From an uncultured Bacteroidaceae bacterium (GTDB lineage Bacteria; Bacteroidota; Bacteroidia; Bacteroidales; Bacteroidaceae): DNA of 64,000 bases. Shown here in pieces: positions 35,735 through 45,066 of this stretch. The position numbers and the translations under genes were made by a program. The notes under the pieces are model-generated. The model did no database searches, had not been told where the DNA came from, and saw only the letters and a list, made by a program, of their open reading frames with translations. The first letter of the stretch is position 1; each line of letters opens with the position of its first letter. The DNA is taken from assembly GCA_934394435.1 (NCBI GenBank), contig CAKRRN010000008.1, forward strand, positions 5,516-69,515, given 5' to 3'.

Positions 35735-36916
35735 TCACTCAATATATAGTACCAATCCCTTCAGATACTCACCCTCTGGATGATAAATATTGATGGGATG
35801 GTCAGCTGGTTGATGCAACTGATGAAGAATGCGGACACGACGATGCGCCAACGTGGCTGCTGTAAAGACAGCCATGCGGAACTGGTCTTTGCTTACAGCC
35901 TGTGAGCAACTGAAGGTAAACAGAATGCCTCCAGGTGCTATTTTCTCCATGGCTTTGGCATTCAGCTTAGTGTACCCACGAAGGGCATTCTTTACCGCAT
36001 CGCGATGTTTGGCAAAAGCTGGAGGATCCAGAACAACCAAATCATAAGGAACTGTCATCTCGTCAAGAAAGCGGAAAGCATCCTCGGCAAAAGCCTCGTG
36101 ACGATTATCGTTGGGAAAATTCAGTTCCACGTTCGCACGCACCAGTTCCACAGCCTTGCTGCTGCTATCTACCGAATGTACCAAGCTGGCTCCTCCGCGA
36201 AGAGCATACACGCTAAATCCACCCGTATAGCAAAACATATTCAGCACCTTACGCCCACGAGCGTAGTGTTCAAGTAAGCTACGGTTCTCTCGTTGGTCTA
36301 CAAAGAAACCGGTCTTCTGCCCCTTCAGCCAGTCTATATGGAAACGCAGTCCATTCTCCGTGGCTACGTCCGTATGGCTTTCTCCCATCAGGAAGCCGTT
36401 ACCTCCGTCCACCGTGGCCTTGATGGGTAAGGTGGTCTCGCTTTTATAAAAGATAGAATCCAGACGACTACCCATCACCTGACTTAGAGCTTTGGCTATC
36501 TGCACACGACTGACGTGCATACCCACACTATGAGCCTGCATGACCGCAGTCTTCCCATATACGTCTATCACTAGACCAGGCAAACCATCCCCCTCGCCAT
36601 GTACCAAACGAAAGGTGTCTCCGTTTTCCGAATCAGCCAAGCCTATGGATTGGCGTACTTGAAGAGCTGTGGCAAGACGCTCTTGCCAGAAGGATTCGTC
36701 AATAAGCCGTTGCTCGAAAGAGAGAACACGTACGGCAATACTGCCCACTTGCCAATGTCCAAGGCAGAGGAAATCACCCAGGCTATCAAGTACCGTCACT
36801 ACATCTCCCTCCTCAGGATTTCCCTCCAGACGCATTACAGCACCTGAGAATATCCAGGGATGGAACCTTTTGAGGCTTTCTTCTTTGCCTCGTCGCAATA
36901 TCACTTTTTTATCCAT
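35735..36916 (-). CDS. rlmI: 23S rRNA (cytosine-1962-C5)-methyltransferase RlmI family
   Basis: A 393-aa class I methyltransferase: an N-terminal PUA domain (VILRRGKEESLKRFHPWIFS), EEHD-like middle, Rossmann core with LNMFCYTGGFSVYAL and LVVLDPPAFAKH, and catalytic Cys in FTFSCSQ. RlmI makes m5C1962. It overlaps the 3' end of the exonuclease gene by 8 bases, so translation is coupled. The order exonuclease-RlmI suggests RNA-related functions in one operon. Confidence 0.88.
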   Translation of the reverse strand: MDKKVILRRGKEESLKRFHPWIFSGAVMRLEGNPEEGDVVTVLDSLGDFLCLGHWQVGSIAVRVLSFEQRLIDESFWQERLATALQVRQSIGLADSENGDTFRLVHGEGDGLPGLVIDVYGKTAVMQAHSVGMHVSRVQIAKALSQVMGSRLDSIFYKSETTLPIKATVDGGNGFLMGESHTDVATENGLRFHIDWLKGQKTGFFVDQRENRSLLEHYARGRKVLNMFCYTGGFSVYALRGGASLVHSVDSSSKAVELVRANVELNFPNDNRHEAFAEDAFRFLDEMTVPYDLVVLDPPAFAKHRDAVKNALRGYTKLNAKAMEKIAPGGILFTFSCSQAVSKDQFRMAVFTAATLAHRRVRILHQLHQPADHPINIYHPEGEYLKGLVLYIE

Positions 36917-37700
36917 TCTGTCCTGTTGTTTCTGTCATTTCATGCTTCACAGATTCGGTCCTCTTGCTTTTTGCCACGACACGACTCTTGCGTGTTCTCT
37001 GGGGTTTGGGATTCGTTTCTTCCGCAGACGTTTTGTTCTCAGTTGTTCCCTCCAAAACGAAATTTATCGGTCTAACAGGATCCGATACAGGCATTACCTG
37101 CAAGAGATAACCTGCTGAGCGCAGTTGCATCATTCTTTCGTATAATTGTATGCATGCCCAAGCGTCTGTGGCAGCATACTGCTTCTGTGCATCGCTCAAG
37201 ATGTCCGCCTCCCAGTTTGAGAGTCGTTGTGCCTTGCTGATACGTCCGCCCAACAAATTGGCGTACAGTTTTTGCAGACTAAGGTCCTTCAATCCCATCT
37301 CCTTGGCTATCTGCTGAATCTCAATAAAAGTTCCTGGCATAAAACTCTCTCTGCGCTGCAATCCGAAAAGGTCATCACGCCAGGAAAGTCCCACCTTTAT
37401 GGTTTCACCTTCGTCAGAAAGCAGTCGGATCAGACACTTAGGCAATCCGATAACATTCAGCCGAAACAGGAAACAAACCTCTCTACTACTTACTTGCATA
37501 AGAGCGACAAGCGAAGAATGTCCTTTTTGAAACTGTGGTTTTGTTTCCGTATCAAACCCAAGAATTGGTTGCGACAGCAAATAAGCCACGGCCTTCTCCG
37601 CTTCATACTCACTTTGTACCACCTCTATGCGTCCTTCGAAAAGAACACGCTCAAGCCCACTTATGTTTTCCTTGTCGAACTTATCTAATATTGTCTCCAT
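36909..37700 (-). CDS. 3'-5' exonuclease, RNase D/DnaQ-like
   Basis: A 263-aa DEDD exonuclease: ExoI LGFDTETKP, ExoII around VGLSWRDDLFGL, ExoIII QKYAATDAWACIQLYE (DEDDy type). The C-terminal 60 residues are basic and low-complexity (KSRVVAKSKR), probably nucleic-acid contacts. No HRDC domain. It overlaps the DUF5063 gene by 20 bases upstream and RlmI by 8 bases downstream. Confidence 0.85.
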   Translation of the reverse strand: METILDKFDKENISGLERVLFEGRIEVVQSEYEAEKAVAYLLSQPILGFDTETKPQFQKGHSSLVALMQVSSREVCFLFRLNVIGLPKCLIRLLSDEGETIKVGLSWRDDLFGLQRRESFMPGTFIEIQQIAKEMGLKDLSLQKLYANLLGGRISKAQRLSNWEADILSDAQKQYAATDAWACIQLYERMMQLRSAGYLLQVMPVSDPVRPINFVLEGTTENKTSAEETNPKPQRTRKSRVVAKSKRTESVKHEMTETTGQNG

Positions 37701-38229
37701 CCCCCTGCTTGTCCATCGTATATTTCAAGCGGTGCAGACGTCGAAGACTATTGACCAACGTTTGCCCCCAGTAAAGTTCAAAACTATCACGTACTGCCCA
37801 AAGAGCATCTTCCATACAATGCTCCAAGCGCTGTTGGTAAACCCACACAAAATTACGTAAGGGTTGATACACGTCTGCCAAAGACTCGCTCAAACTCACC
37901 CATCTACACTCGTCTGTGTCGCTGGCTTCGTCCCTTACCAGATCCTCGTATTCGTCCCAATCCTTTAGAACATCCTTCACACATCCGCGCACATATTCAT
38001 AATCCTGTTCCGTCACATGGTCATCAGCAAGAAACTGACCGTCTGTCTCCATTGGGTCGAGCGTCTGACCATGCCAATACAACACAGGGACCAGGCGAAG
38101 CATATCATTCACGAATTCCATACGATCACGCCCCGCACATTGCTCCAACGCAGCACAAAACTCTGTGGCTGCTGTCAGAAACTCCATTACAGGACGAGCA
38201 TAAATCGTTTTTTTCAATTCTTCTTTCAT
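37681..38229 (-). CDS. DUF5063 protein
   Basis: A 182-aa soluble, acidic, helical protein that matches the Bacteroidetes DUF5063 family (VLYWHGQTLDP segment, CRWVSLSESLADVYQPLRNF, EHCMEDALWAVRDSFELYWG). The function is unknown. It is first in the operon with the exonuclease and RlmI. A -7 element TATCTTTG (minus; 38260-38267) lies upstream. Confidence 0.85.
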   Translation of the reverse strand: MKEELKKTIYARPVMEFLTAATEFCAALEQCAGRDRMEFVNDMLRLVPVLYWHGQTLDPMETDGQFLADDHVTEQDYEYVRGCVKDVLKDWDEYEDLVRDEASDTDECRWVSLSESLADVYQPLRNFVWVYQQRLEHCMEDALWAVRDSFELYWGQTLVNSLRRLHRLKYTMDKQGDGDNIR

Positions 38230-38259
38230 TCTGCCACTATAGCATTTTCTTTATCCATG

Positions 38260-38267
38260 CAAAGATA
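38260..38267 (-). promoter_or_regulatory. -7 element for the DUF5063-exonuclease-RlmI operon
   Basis: CAAAGATA on + reads TATCTTTG on minus, 30 bases before the start codon. The -33 TTG is not evident. Confidence 0.45.
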
Positions 38268-38373
38268 CGAAAATTCCTTTTCCCTACACGGCTAATGAGC
38301 ATCATTTTTGCATTTGGGAAACTCATCTGACCCAAGTTCCCAAATCGGACAAAGAGAGCCAAAACAGCACTGT

Positions 38374-39756
38374 CTAAATGTGGCAAGCACTTCGCAAAGG
38401 ACTACGCTTCAGAATTAGGAAAAAGATACAAAAGAGGACGGTGGCATTTATGACCCAACTGATAGGATAGCAATAAGACAGGAAGGCAAGCGTGGGATTG
38501 AGCGGAAACACACGATAGAGCCAGAGAAGCCGCACTCCGCAAATAAAAAAAACGCATACCAGCGTAGGCGTGAGCGAATGTCCCAAAGCCCGAAGCAATC
38601 CAGAGAGAGTCTCATTGCAGGAATGTACCGCATAGAAGGTCAACACAATGATGATGCGCTGGGCAGACAGACGGATGACCTCTGGCTCCGAAGAGAACAA
38701 GGAACTCAGGGGAGAGGCAAAAAACACAAACACCAGGCTGACAAACATGGTGGCTCCCGCACCCAGCAAGATAGTGTCGCGAATAACCCTACGGCACCTT
38801 GCATAGAGCTTTGCCCCATGGTTCTGACTGAGAAAAGAGGTTCCTGCTTGAGCAAAAGCATTTGCCACAAAATAACAGAAGTAATCGTAATTGAGCGAAA
38901 CGGTATTGGCAGCTATTGCCGTGGAGCCCAAAGAATTGATTCCACCCTGAATCAGCACATTAGAGAAATTGAACATCATGCCCTGTACACCAGCAGGTAT
39001 ACCGATTACGGCAATACTACGCAACGTTTCCCAATGAATGCGAATCTGACTAAGATGCAACCGCAAGCCGCCATGCTCCTTACGCAAAAGATGCGTCAAC
39101 ATGATAGAACTAAGCACAGAAGAGATGAGTGTGGCTATTGCCACTCCCTCTACACTCATGTGGCATCTTACCACGAAAAACAGATTGAGTGCCACATTTA
39201 CCACTCCGCTCAGAGCCATCACTATCAGAGGACGACGGGTGTCACCCTTGCTACGCAAAACAGCCGCGGAGAAATTCATCAGCATCATAAAGGGCATTCC
39301 CAGAAAATAAATGCGGAAATAGAGTACTGCCAAATTCATAATCTCCGCTGGGGTGTCAAGCCAGAGGAGTATCCTGTCTGCAGCAAACCAGCCGAATACT
39401 GCCAGAAAGACTCCGCTCACGAGGGAAAGGGCTATAGAAGTATGTACTGCATATGAGACACGGCGCTCATCTTGCTCACCCAAGAAACGAGCTATCACCA
39501 CATTGGCTCCCACACTCAGACCCACAAAAAGATTGATCATCAGATTGATGATGAAGGCATTGGCCCCAACGGCAGCTAAAGCAGAGCTACTGGCAAAACG
39601 CCCCACCACAGCCACGTCTGCGGCATTAAGCAACTGCTGCAGGAAAGCGGTACCTGCCACAGGAAGTGCAAACCACACCATCTTGATGGCTATCGGACCG
39701 TTAAGCATGTCCAAGTGAGAGGATTCACGCTCTTGAGGAGTGTTGTTATTCTGCAT
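38374..39756 (-). CDS. MATE-family multidrug/sodium antiporter
   Basis: A 460-aa polytopic protein with about 12 hydrophobic segments and MATE features (MVWFALPVAGTAFLQQLLNA, VGANVVIARFLGEQDERR). It exports cationic compounds or drugs in exchange for Na+ or H+. Single gene with flanking intergenic DNA. The second MATE gene (57022-58425) is a different sequence. Confidence 0.92.
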   Translation of the reverse strand: MQNNNTPQERESSHLDMLNGPIAIKMVWFALPVAGTAFLQQLLNAADVAVVGRFASSSALAAVGANAFIINLMINLFVGLSVGANVVIARFLGEQDERRVSYAVHTSIALSLVSGVFLAVFGWFAADRILLWLDTPAEIMNLAVLYFRIYFLGMPFMMLMNFSAAVLRSKGDTRRPLIVMALSGVVNVALNLFFVVRCHMSVEGVAIATLISSVLSSIMLTHLLRKEHGGLRLHLSQIRIHWETLRSIAVIGIPAGVQGMMFNFSNVLIQGGINSLGSTAIAANTVSLNYDYFCYFVANAFAQAGTSFLSQNHGAKLYARCRRVIRDTILLGAGATMFVSLVFVFFASPLSSLFSSEPEVIRLSAQRIIIVLTFYAVHSCNETLSGLLRALGHSLTPTLVCVFFICGVRLLWLYRVFPLNPTLAFLSYCYPISWVINATVLFCIFFLILKRSPLRSACHI

Positions 39757-39787
39757 TTATCTTGCTGAGGTTTTAAAAGTGAAAAAT

Positions 39788-39830
39788 ACGGTCTGGCTCT
39801 CCTTATTCAAAGAGTCAGACCGTTTTTTTT
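39788..39830. terminator. bidirectional-looking intrinsic terminator
   Basis: A 13-bp stem (39788-39800 with 39811-39823, one wobble) is followed on the + strand by eight T, and on the minus strand by ATTTTTC. Minus is the strand of the OmpP1 gene, which ends at 39903, so it most likely ends that transcript. Confidence 0.7.
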
Positions 39831-39902
39831 GAACAGATACTTTCTGACATAATGACTTCTACACTCCTCTCTGAGGAGTCTACGTCATACAAACTTGTGG
39901 GT

Positions 39903-41495
39903 TTAGAACTTATAGCCCAACGTACATACGATGCTTTGCCGCGTCATGTTCACATCCACAGGATTGATACTGACATTCTTCAACTCTGGATTAGCTTGAG
40001 TAAAAGAGGTCTCGCCCTGTGCGAAAGAGGTATCGAAGGCATGGAAGTCGGCACTCTGATTGCGCACCTTATACGCCAAATCTACATAGAAGCCCTTCAA
40101 GCGGTAACCCACGCCCAAAGTGAGGATGTTGGTGTCGCCCCAACGCATGTAGCTGGTGCTGGTGGCATAGTCCATGGCTGCACTATTGATGTTGTACTGG
40201 TCAAAACCCACTTGGTTCTTATACGCTGAGGTGATATAGTTGTAACCAAGTCGCAAGGCAAGTGCGCTCACGGGACGATACTCCACGCCCGCACGCAGGG
40301 TATGTACTCCCTTTAGGGTCTGTTTGGTATGCTGGTTCATAGCCTTGTCGGTAGTGTTGGAAAACGAGCTGTGATAGTTGTCCCACTCGTCATACTTAGG
40401 ATAACCCATGTGCATGCTACCATAGTTGGCATACTCATAGTCCACATCCCAAGCAAAAGACTTGCCCACGGTACTTCCCATGCTGGCACGCACCTTCCAT
40501 GGAGAGCGTACGGTATATTCCAGATAACTCTCCTTCTGGTCTGTACGCTGGTTCCCCACCAGGTCGGTAAGGTCATACAGGGTACTACTCTTTAGCCTAT
40601 ACCACGTGGGGGTTTCTACAGCCAGACCCATTCTGAAAGGATTATTTTCGATGGGACGCACGATGAAGCCCAATTTTACGTTGACACCATAGCCCGTTAT
40701 CTTATGGTCATTATAAAGTGAATAATCGCCCTGTACGGTTTCCTTCTGGTCATTCACATAGCTATTCTGCTCTGTATACTCTGTCCAAGAGCGATAGTCC
40801 ACATTATCGAATCCTATATTCAAGCCCACATAAGTGCGATCCATAACGTTGGCACTGAAGTTAATATCATAGCCCTGCAGACTTCCTGCCGAGTGTCGTG
40901 TGTAGAAACTTCTTTCGCCACCGTACTTGTTATAGTAGCCAGTCGCCTTGTCTGGATTTTGCTCATCACCGTAGATAGGGGTCAGCCACTGGTTGTCCAC
41001 CGCCAAACCTGCCAGATTGTACTGCGTATCATAGGCACTCGAAGCCAGTTCGGCTATCTGGTCCATCTGACTGAGCCCATTCAGATTGGCATTATCTGCA
41101 TAGAAATTATAATTGTAGTTGGCTTTCTTCTGATAGTTGAAACCGACGTTGAAGTAGGGACACTTTTCGTTTCCCATCCTCACGCTGTACACAAATCCCA
41201 TCTGGTCAAAAGTACCCGTACCACGATTCTCAGTATCAATTCGTTGTTTGTTCCATTGTCCGCCGAAGGTGAGTCCCACGTCGCTCTTGCGATAAAGACC
41301 TATGCCAGCAGGGTTCCAACTCATTACGCCCAGATCCGCGCCCAATGCACCCATTGCACCACCCATACCCACATAACGTGCGGTACCGATTAGATCTTGA
41401 GAACTGTTGGTCAACTGCTCGTTCATAAATGTATTCTGCGCCTGTCCCCCTGTTGCCACAAGGAGCAACACGGTTGCCAAATCTACTCTTTTCAT
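39903..41495 (-). CDS. OmpP1/FadL-family outer membrane beta-barrel protein
   Basis: A 530-aa outer membrane protein with a signal peptide (MKRVDLATVLLLVATGGQAQ) and the FadL/TodX N-terminal hatch signature (ARYVGMGGAMGALGADLGVM and SWNPAGIGLYR). Alternating strands end in a C-terminal aromatic (LGYKF). Such proteins conduct hydrophobic compounds across the outer membrane. The Tyr/Trp/Gly-rich protein gene lies 63 bases upstream on the same strand. Confidence 0.9.
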   Translation of the reverse strand: MKRVDLATVLLLVATGGQAQNTFMNEQLTNSSQDLIGTARYVGMGGAMGALGADLGVMSWNPAGIGLYRKSDVGLTFGGQWNKQRIDTENRGTGTFDQMGFVYSVRMGNEKCPYFNVGFNYQKKANYNYNFYADNANLNGLSQMDQIAELASSAYDTQYNLAGLAVDNQWLTPIYGDEQNPDKATGYYNKYGGERSFYTRHSAGSLQGYDINFSANVMDRTYVGLNIGFDNVDYRSWTEYTEQNSYVNDQKETVQGDYSLYNDHKITGYGVNVKLGFIVRPIENNPFRMGLAVETPTWYRLKSSTLYDLTDLVGNQRTDQKESYLEYTVRSPWKVRASMGSTVGKSFAWDVDYEYANYGSMHMGYPKYDEWDNYHSSFSNTTDKAMNQHTKQTLKGVHTLRAGVEYRPVSALALRLGYNYITSAYKNQVGFDQYNINSAAMDYATSTSYMRWGDTNILTLGVGYRLKGFYVDLAYKVRNQSADFHAFDTSFAQGETSFTQANPELKNVSINPVDVNMTRQSIVCTLGYKF

Positions 41496-41558
41496 AAGAT
41501 TTTTCCTAATATCCGAAATAGGTTTATAGTTTCTTCACTTTTTTATCTCATCACATCT

Positions 41559-42635
41559 TTAACGACCACCGCGACCGCCACCTCCGTGAGAACCACCACT
41601 GAAGCCACCGCCTCCGCGAGAACCACCACCGAAGCCACCGCCACTGAAGCCACCGCCACTGAAGCCACCGCCACGAGAACCTCCACTATACGAAGAAGAT
41701 GAGCCACGACTGTAAGTTGAGTTGGAAGACCCACGGCTATAAGTCGAACTGGAGGAGCCACGGCTATAAGAGTCAGAGGAACGACTACCAGTAACTCCTG
41801 TACGTCCGCCACGCTGAACCGTAGAGGAGCCATAAGAGCGCGTACCTGTTGCAGAACGTCCATACGAGGATCCCATACGAGAGGAACCTACTCTGCCACC
41901 CCGAACGGTGGATGAATAATTACCACCACCAGTCATGTATCTTCCGCCACGCTCACCATGGTTGCGGTAGGCAAGGCTTGGACGATGGGGAACAAAGTCG
42001 CGATAATATCCGTGAGGACCCCATCCGCAATCCCATCCTGGATGATGATGCCAGCCCCATCCCCAGTCAAACCAGCTATAGTAGCCATAATGATAATAGG
42101 GCATATACCATCCATACCAAGGATCATACCAGGGGTCGTACCATCCGTAACAGATGTCCCACATGAAGGGGTCATAAAAGTAACGACCTCTAAACCGATA
42201 AAGCCTGGAGGAATAATAATAGTCATCATCGTAATATCCTGCTTCGTCACGATATCGGTCTGATGGCTCAGGATCCACACCGTAAGCTTCATCCATTTTT
42301 TGTCCTGGCGCATAACGACTGGCAACAGCATTACCGCTACTGTCAACCGTGCTCACGTATAGTGTGTCGCCGACCAGACGAGTTGTAACCTTGTCCGACG
42401 AACTACCTCTACGATTATACTCATCCACATTTCTCAACTTACCCGTATGATAATCGGCATCCGCATCGTCTGAGGATTCTACAGGAGTGGAATCCACGCG
42501 TATTGGCTTTACGGTTTTCTCTGTCTTGGCCTTTTTCTTACCCGGAACGAAATACATGTCATCGTCTGTGCTTTGTGCCAGCATCGTCAGAGGAAGTGCT
42601 GAAAGGGCCAGAAGTAACATCACTTTTGTTTTCAT
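41559..42635 (-). CDS. secreted low-complexity Tyr/Trp/His- and Gly/Ser-rich protein
   Basis: A 358-aa protein with signal peptide (MKTKVMLLLALSALPLTMLA), an acidic linker, a central block extremely rich in Tyr, Trp, Asp and Gly (about residues 140-215, including WYDPWYDPWYGWYMPYY), and a C-terminal 150 residues of Gly/Ser/Arg repeats (SYSRGSSSS, SGGGFSGGGF). The DNA repeats are tandem. Resembles exported matrix or surface proteins, and the function is unknown. It has a consensus promoter upstream and the OmpP1-type barrel gene follows. Confidence 0.75.
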   Translation of the reverse strand: MKTKVMLLLALSALPLTMLAQSTDDDMYFVPGKKKAKTEKTVKPIRVDSTPVESSDDADADYHTGKLRNVDEYNRRGSSSDKVTTRLVGDTLYVSTVDSSGNAVASRYAPGQKMDEAYGVDPEPSDRYRDEAGYYDDDYYYSSRLYRFRGRYFYDPFMWDICYGWYDPWYDPWYGWYMPYYHYGYYSWFDWGWGWHHHPGWDCGWGPHGYYRDFVPHRPSLAYRNHGERGGRYMTGGGNYSSTVRGGRVGSSRMGSSYGRSATGTRSYGSSTVQRGGRTGVTGSRSSDSYSRGSSSSTYSRGSSNSTYSRGSSSSYSGGSRGGGFSGGGFSGGGFGGGSRGGGGFSGGSHGGGGRGGR

Positions 42636-42662
42636 ATTCCTTGTTGTTTTATTTTAACATCA

Positions 42663-42693
42663 CAAAGTTAGCCTCTTTCAGCGAGACATCCAA
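42663..42693 (-). promoter_or_regulatory. consensus Bacteroidetes promoter for the Tyr/Gly-rich protein gene
   Basis: On minus: TTG (42691-42693), 20 bases, TAACTTTG (42663-42670), 28 bases before the ATG. Confidence 0.7.
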
Positions 42694-42798
42694 AAGGATT
42701 TAACCTATTTGCAAGAGGAAAATTCCCCCATTAGACTTTTTTATGATAATTTTGTCGTCTGATAAAGATTTTCATCTGAAGCAACCATACACAAAATC

Positions 42799-43665
42799 AT
42801 GAAGTATACAGAAGTCACATTTCAGATTACGCCTTACAGCCAAACGGCATCTGACCTCCTGGCGGCTCTGCTGGGCGAAGAGGGATTCGAAACATTCGAA
42901 GACACAGAGAACGGACTGAAAGCTTACATACAACAAACTCTTTGGAACGAGCAACAAGTACGTTCCGCGCTTAAAGAATTTCCCCTGGAGAATTGCCACA
43001 TTGACTTTTTGGCACAGGAAGCACCTTACCAGGACTGGAACCAAACATGGGAGGAAGAGGGTTTCCAACCAGTGACCATAGGAACGACAATCGTTGTTCA
43101 CGACACCAAACACACCAACGTCCCACACATGCCCTACGACATCTGTATATCACCAAGGCAAGCTTTCGGAACAGGAAACCATTACACCACACGCATGATT
43201 CTGCAATGGATCTCAGAGAAAGACCTAAAAGGAATGCAGGTGGTGGATGCTGGTACGGGTACGGGGGTGCTCAGCATCATGTGCGTAATGAAGGGGGCGG
43301 AACACATTCTGGCATACGACATCGATGAATGGAGTGCCGACAACGCACGAGACAATCTCTTGCTCAACGGCATCGGTTCGGCAAAAGTGGAAGTGAAGTT
43401 GGGGGATGCCTCTTTGCTGAAAGACGTGACGGGTATCAACCTGCTGATGGCCAATATTAACAGGAATATTCTGTTGGCAGACATGCAAACATTTATAAAT
43501 ACACTTGCCGATGAAGGCTTACTGGTCTTGAGCGGATTCTACGAGGAGGACGTGCCCATGCTGATGGGAGAAGCCGAGCGTATGGGCATGCACCCATGCG
43601 ACATGAAGACGACAGACCACTGGACCATGTTGGTACTGAAAAAGGAGGGAAAGCATCTTCGCTAA
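42799..43665 (+). CDS. prmA: ribosomal protein L11 methyltransferase
   Basis: A 288-aa SAM methyltransferase that trimethylates L11. It has an N-terminal substrate-recognition domain and a Rossmann core with VVDAGTGTGVLSIM and LLMANINRNIL (the N-I-N loop of PrmA). A -7-like TAATTTTG is at 42747-42754. It is the only + strand gene between 4.5 and 61 kb with clear assignment and faces the LolC/E permease gene. Confidence 0.93.
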   Translation: MKYTEVTFQITPYSQTASDLLAALLGEEGFETFEDTENGLKAYIQQTLWNEQQVRSALKEFPLENCHIDFLAQEAPYQDWNQTWEEEGFQPVTIGTTIVVHDTKHTNVPHMPYDICISPRQAFGTGNHYTTRMILQWISEKDLKGMQVVDAGTGTGVLSIMCVMKGAEHILAYDIDEWSADNARDNLLLNGIGSAKVEVKLGDASLLKDVTGINLLMANINRNILLADMQTFINTLADEGLLVLSGFYEEDVPMLMGEAERMGMHPCDMKTTDHWTMLVLKKEGKHLR

Positions 43666-43745
43666 GCCAATGAGCAAAGTGATGCTTGTTTCTGCTTTGC
43701 CATAGCAAGAAAATAAAGGGTTACTCCCCAGAGTGTGTATAGAGG

Positions 43746-44987
43746 TCACTCAAACCTAATGCTACGCGCTGGATGAATGGTAGAAATAATACAACTGGGC
43801 AATACAAGTGCGAGCATACTGGCCACAAGGGTGAAAAGATTGATCAGAAGGAAATAAGGCCAACAGAAGAGTACTGGGACGCAATCCACATAATAGACAT
43901 CGGCATCCAAGTGAATCAAGCCTGTAAAATGCTGAAGAGCGAGCAGACCCAAGGCAAGCAAATTGCCAAACAACATGCCACGGAGTATGATAAACGAGGC
44001 ATAGTGCAAGAAGAGTGTACGCATCTCACCATTGGTGGCACCCATGGCTTTCATCACACCAATAAAGTTGGTACGCTCCAGAATGATGATAAGCAGACCG
44101 CTAATCATCGTAAAGCCTGCCACACAGGTCATGAGAATGAGAATCACCCACACATCCATATCTAACAAGTGAAGCCAAGCAAATACCTGAGGGTAAAGCT
44201 CACGGATAGTCATCGACGTATATTGCGCACCATAAGCATCCTGTTTCTTATTGATTCTCTTTACAATACGATTACTTACCTCGTCTAACCGTTCAAAGTC
44301 GCTCACCAGAACCTCTGCTCCTGAAAACTGGTTGGTATCCCACCCCAGCAGACGATGTACCGTATACAAATCAGCAAACACAATTTGACTGTCAAAGTCA
44401 GACAGATGAGTGCAATATATTCCGCTTACACGAAAACGACGTGCCCTAACAGCGTTCTCGAAGAAATAGGCATAGACGTCTGACCCAACTTTCAGCCTCA
44501 ACTTATTTGCCAGCTGACTGGAGATAAGGAGTTGCCCAGAAGATGCCGAGTCGGTAAACACAGGCATCTCGCCCTCCACCAAATGACTGGAAAGGAAGTT
44601 TGTATCATACTCCTGCCCCACCCCACGAAACATCACTCCTTGGAAAGTGTCATCTGTCTTCAGCATTCCTGGTTTGGTACAGAATCGTTGTACATGAGCA
44701 ACACCCGATACAGAAGAGAGACGCTTCATCACATCCTCATCTATCACGATGGGTTTCATCTCCTCCGCACCCAGACTCTCATAACTGAACACTTGTACAT
44801 GCGCCCCGAAACCAAGCAGCTTCGACTGCACCTCCTTCTGAAAGGCAAGCGCAATAGAGACACTTATAAGCATTACAGCCACTCCTATGGCAACGCCCAA
44901 CGTGGATATGCTGATGGCTGGACGCGACACCCGTCCCACATCACTCTGATGTGAAAACATGCGCTTAGCCATCATCCATGTGTACAT
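43746..44987 (-). CDS. lipoprotein-releasing LolC/LolE-type ABC permease
   Basis: A 413-aa FtsX-family permease: an N-terminal helix (about 25-50), a periplasmic domain, and three C-terminal helices (about 275-400). The start (MAKRMFSHQSDVGRVSRPAI) and the LTCVAGFTMISGLLIIILER-like segment match LolC/E, which extracts outer-membrane lipoproteins from the inner membrane with LolD. Its ATPase is not adjacent. Initiation could also be at Met 5 or 6. Confidence 0.85.
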   Translation of the reverse strand: MYTWMMAKRMFSHQSDVGRVSRPAISISTLGVAIGVAVMLISVSIALAFQKEVQSKLLGFGAHVQVFSYESLGAEEMKPIVIDEDVMKRLSSVSGVAHVQRFCTKPGMLKTDDTFQGVMFRGVGQEYDTNFLSSHLVEGEMPVFTDSASSGQLLISSQLANKLRLKVGSDVYAYFFENAVRARRFRVSGIYCTHLSDFDSQIVFADLYTVHRLLGWDTNQFSGAEVLVSDFERLDEVSNRIVKRINKKQDAYGAQYTSMTIRELYPQVFAWLHLLDMDVWVILILMTCVAGFTMISGLLIIILERTNFIGVMKAMGATNGEMRTLFLHYASFIILRGMLFGNLLALGLLALQHFTGLIHLDADVYYVDCVPVLFCWPYFLLINLFTLVASMLALVLPSCIISTIHPARSIRFE

Positions 44988-45066
44988 GCCTCTCTCTCTT
45001 ATATTACTTACTTCTTACTTGTGAGATACAAAATAGAAGGACAAAATGTCTTACCCTTCCTTCTCC

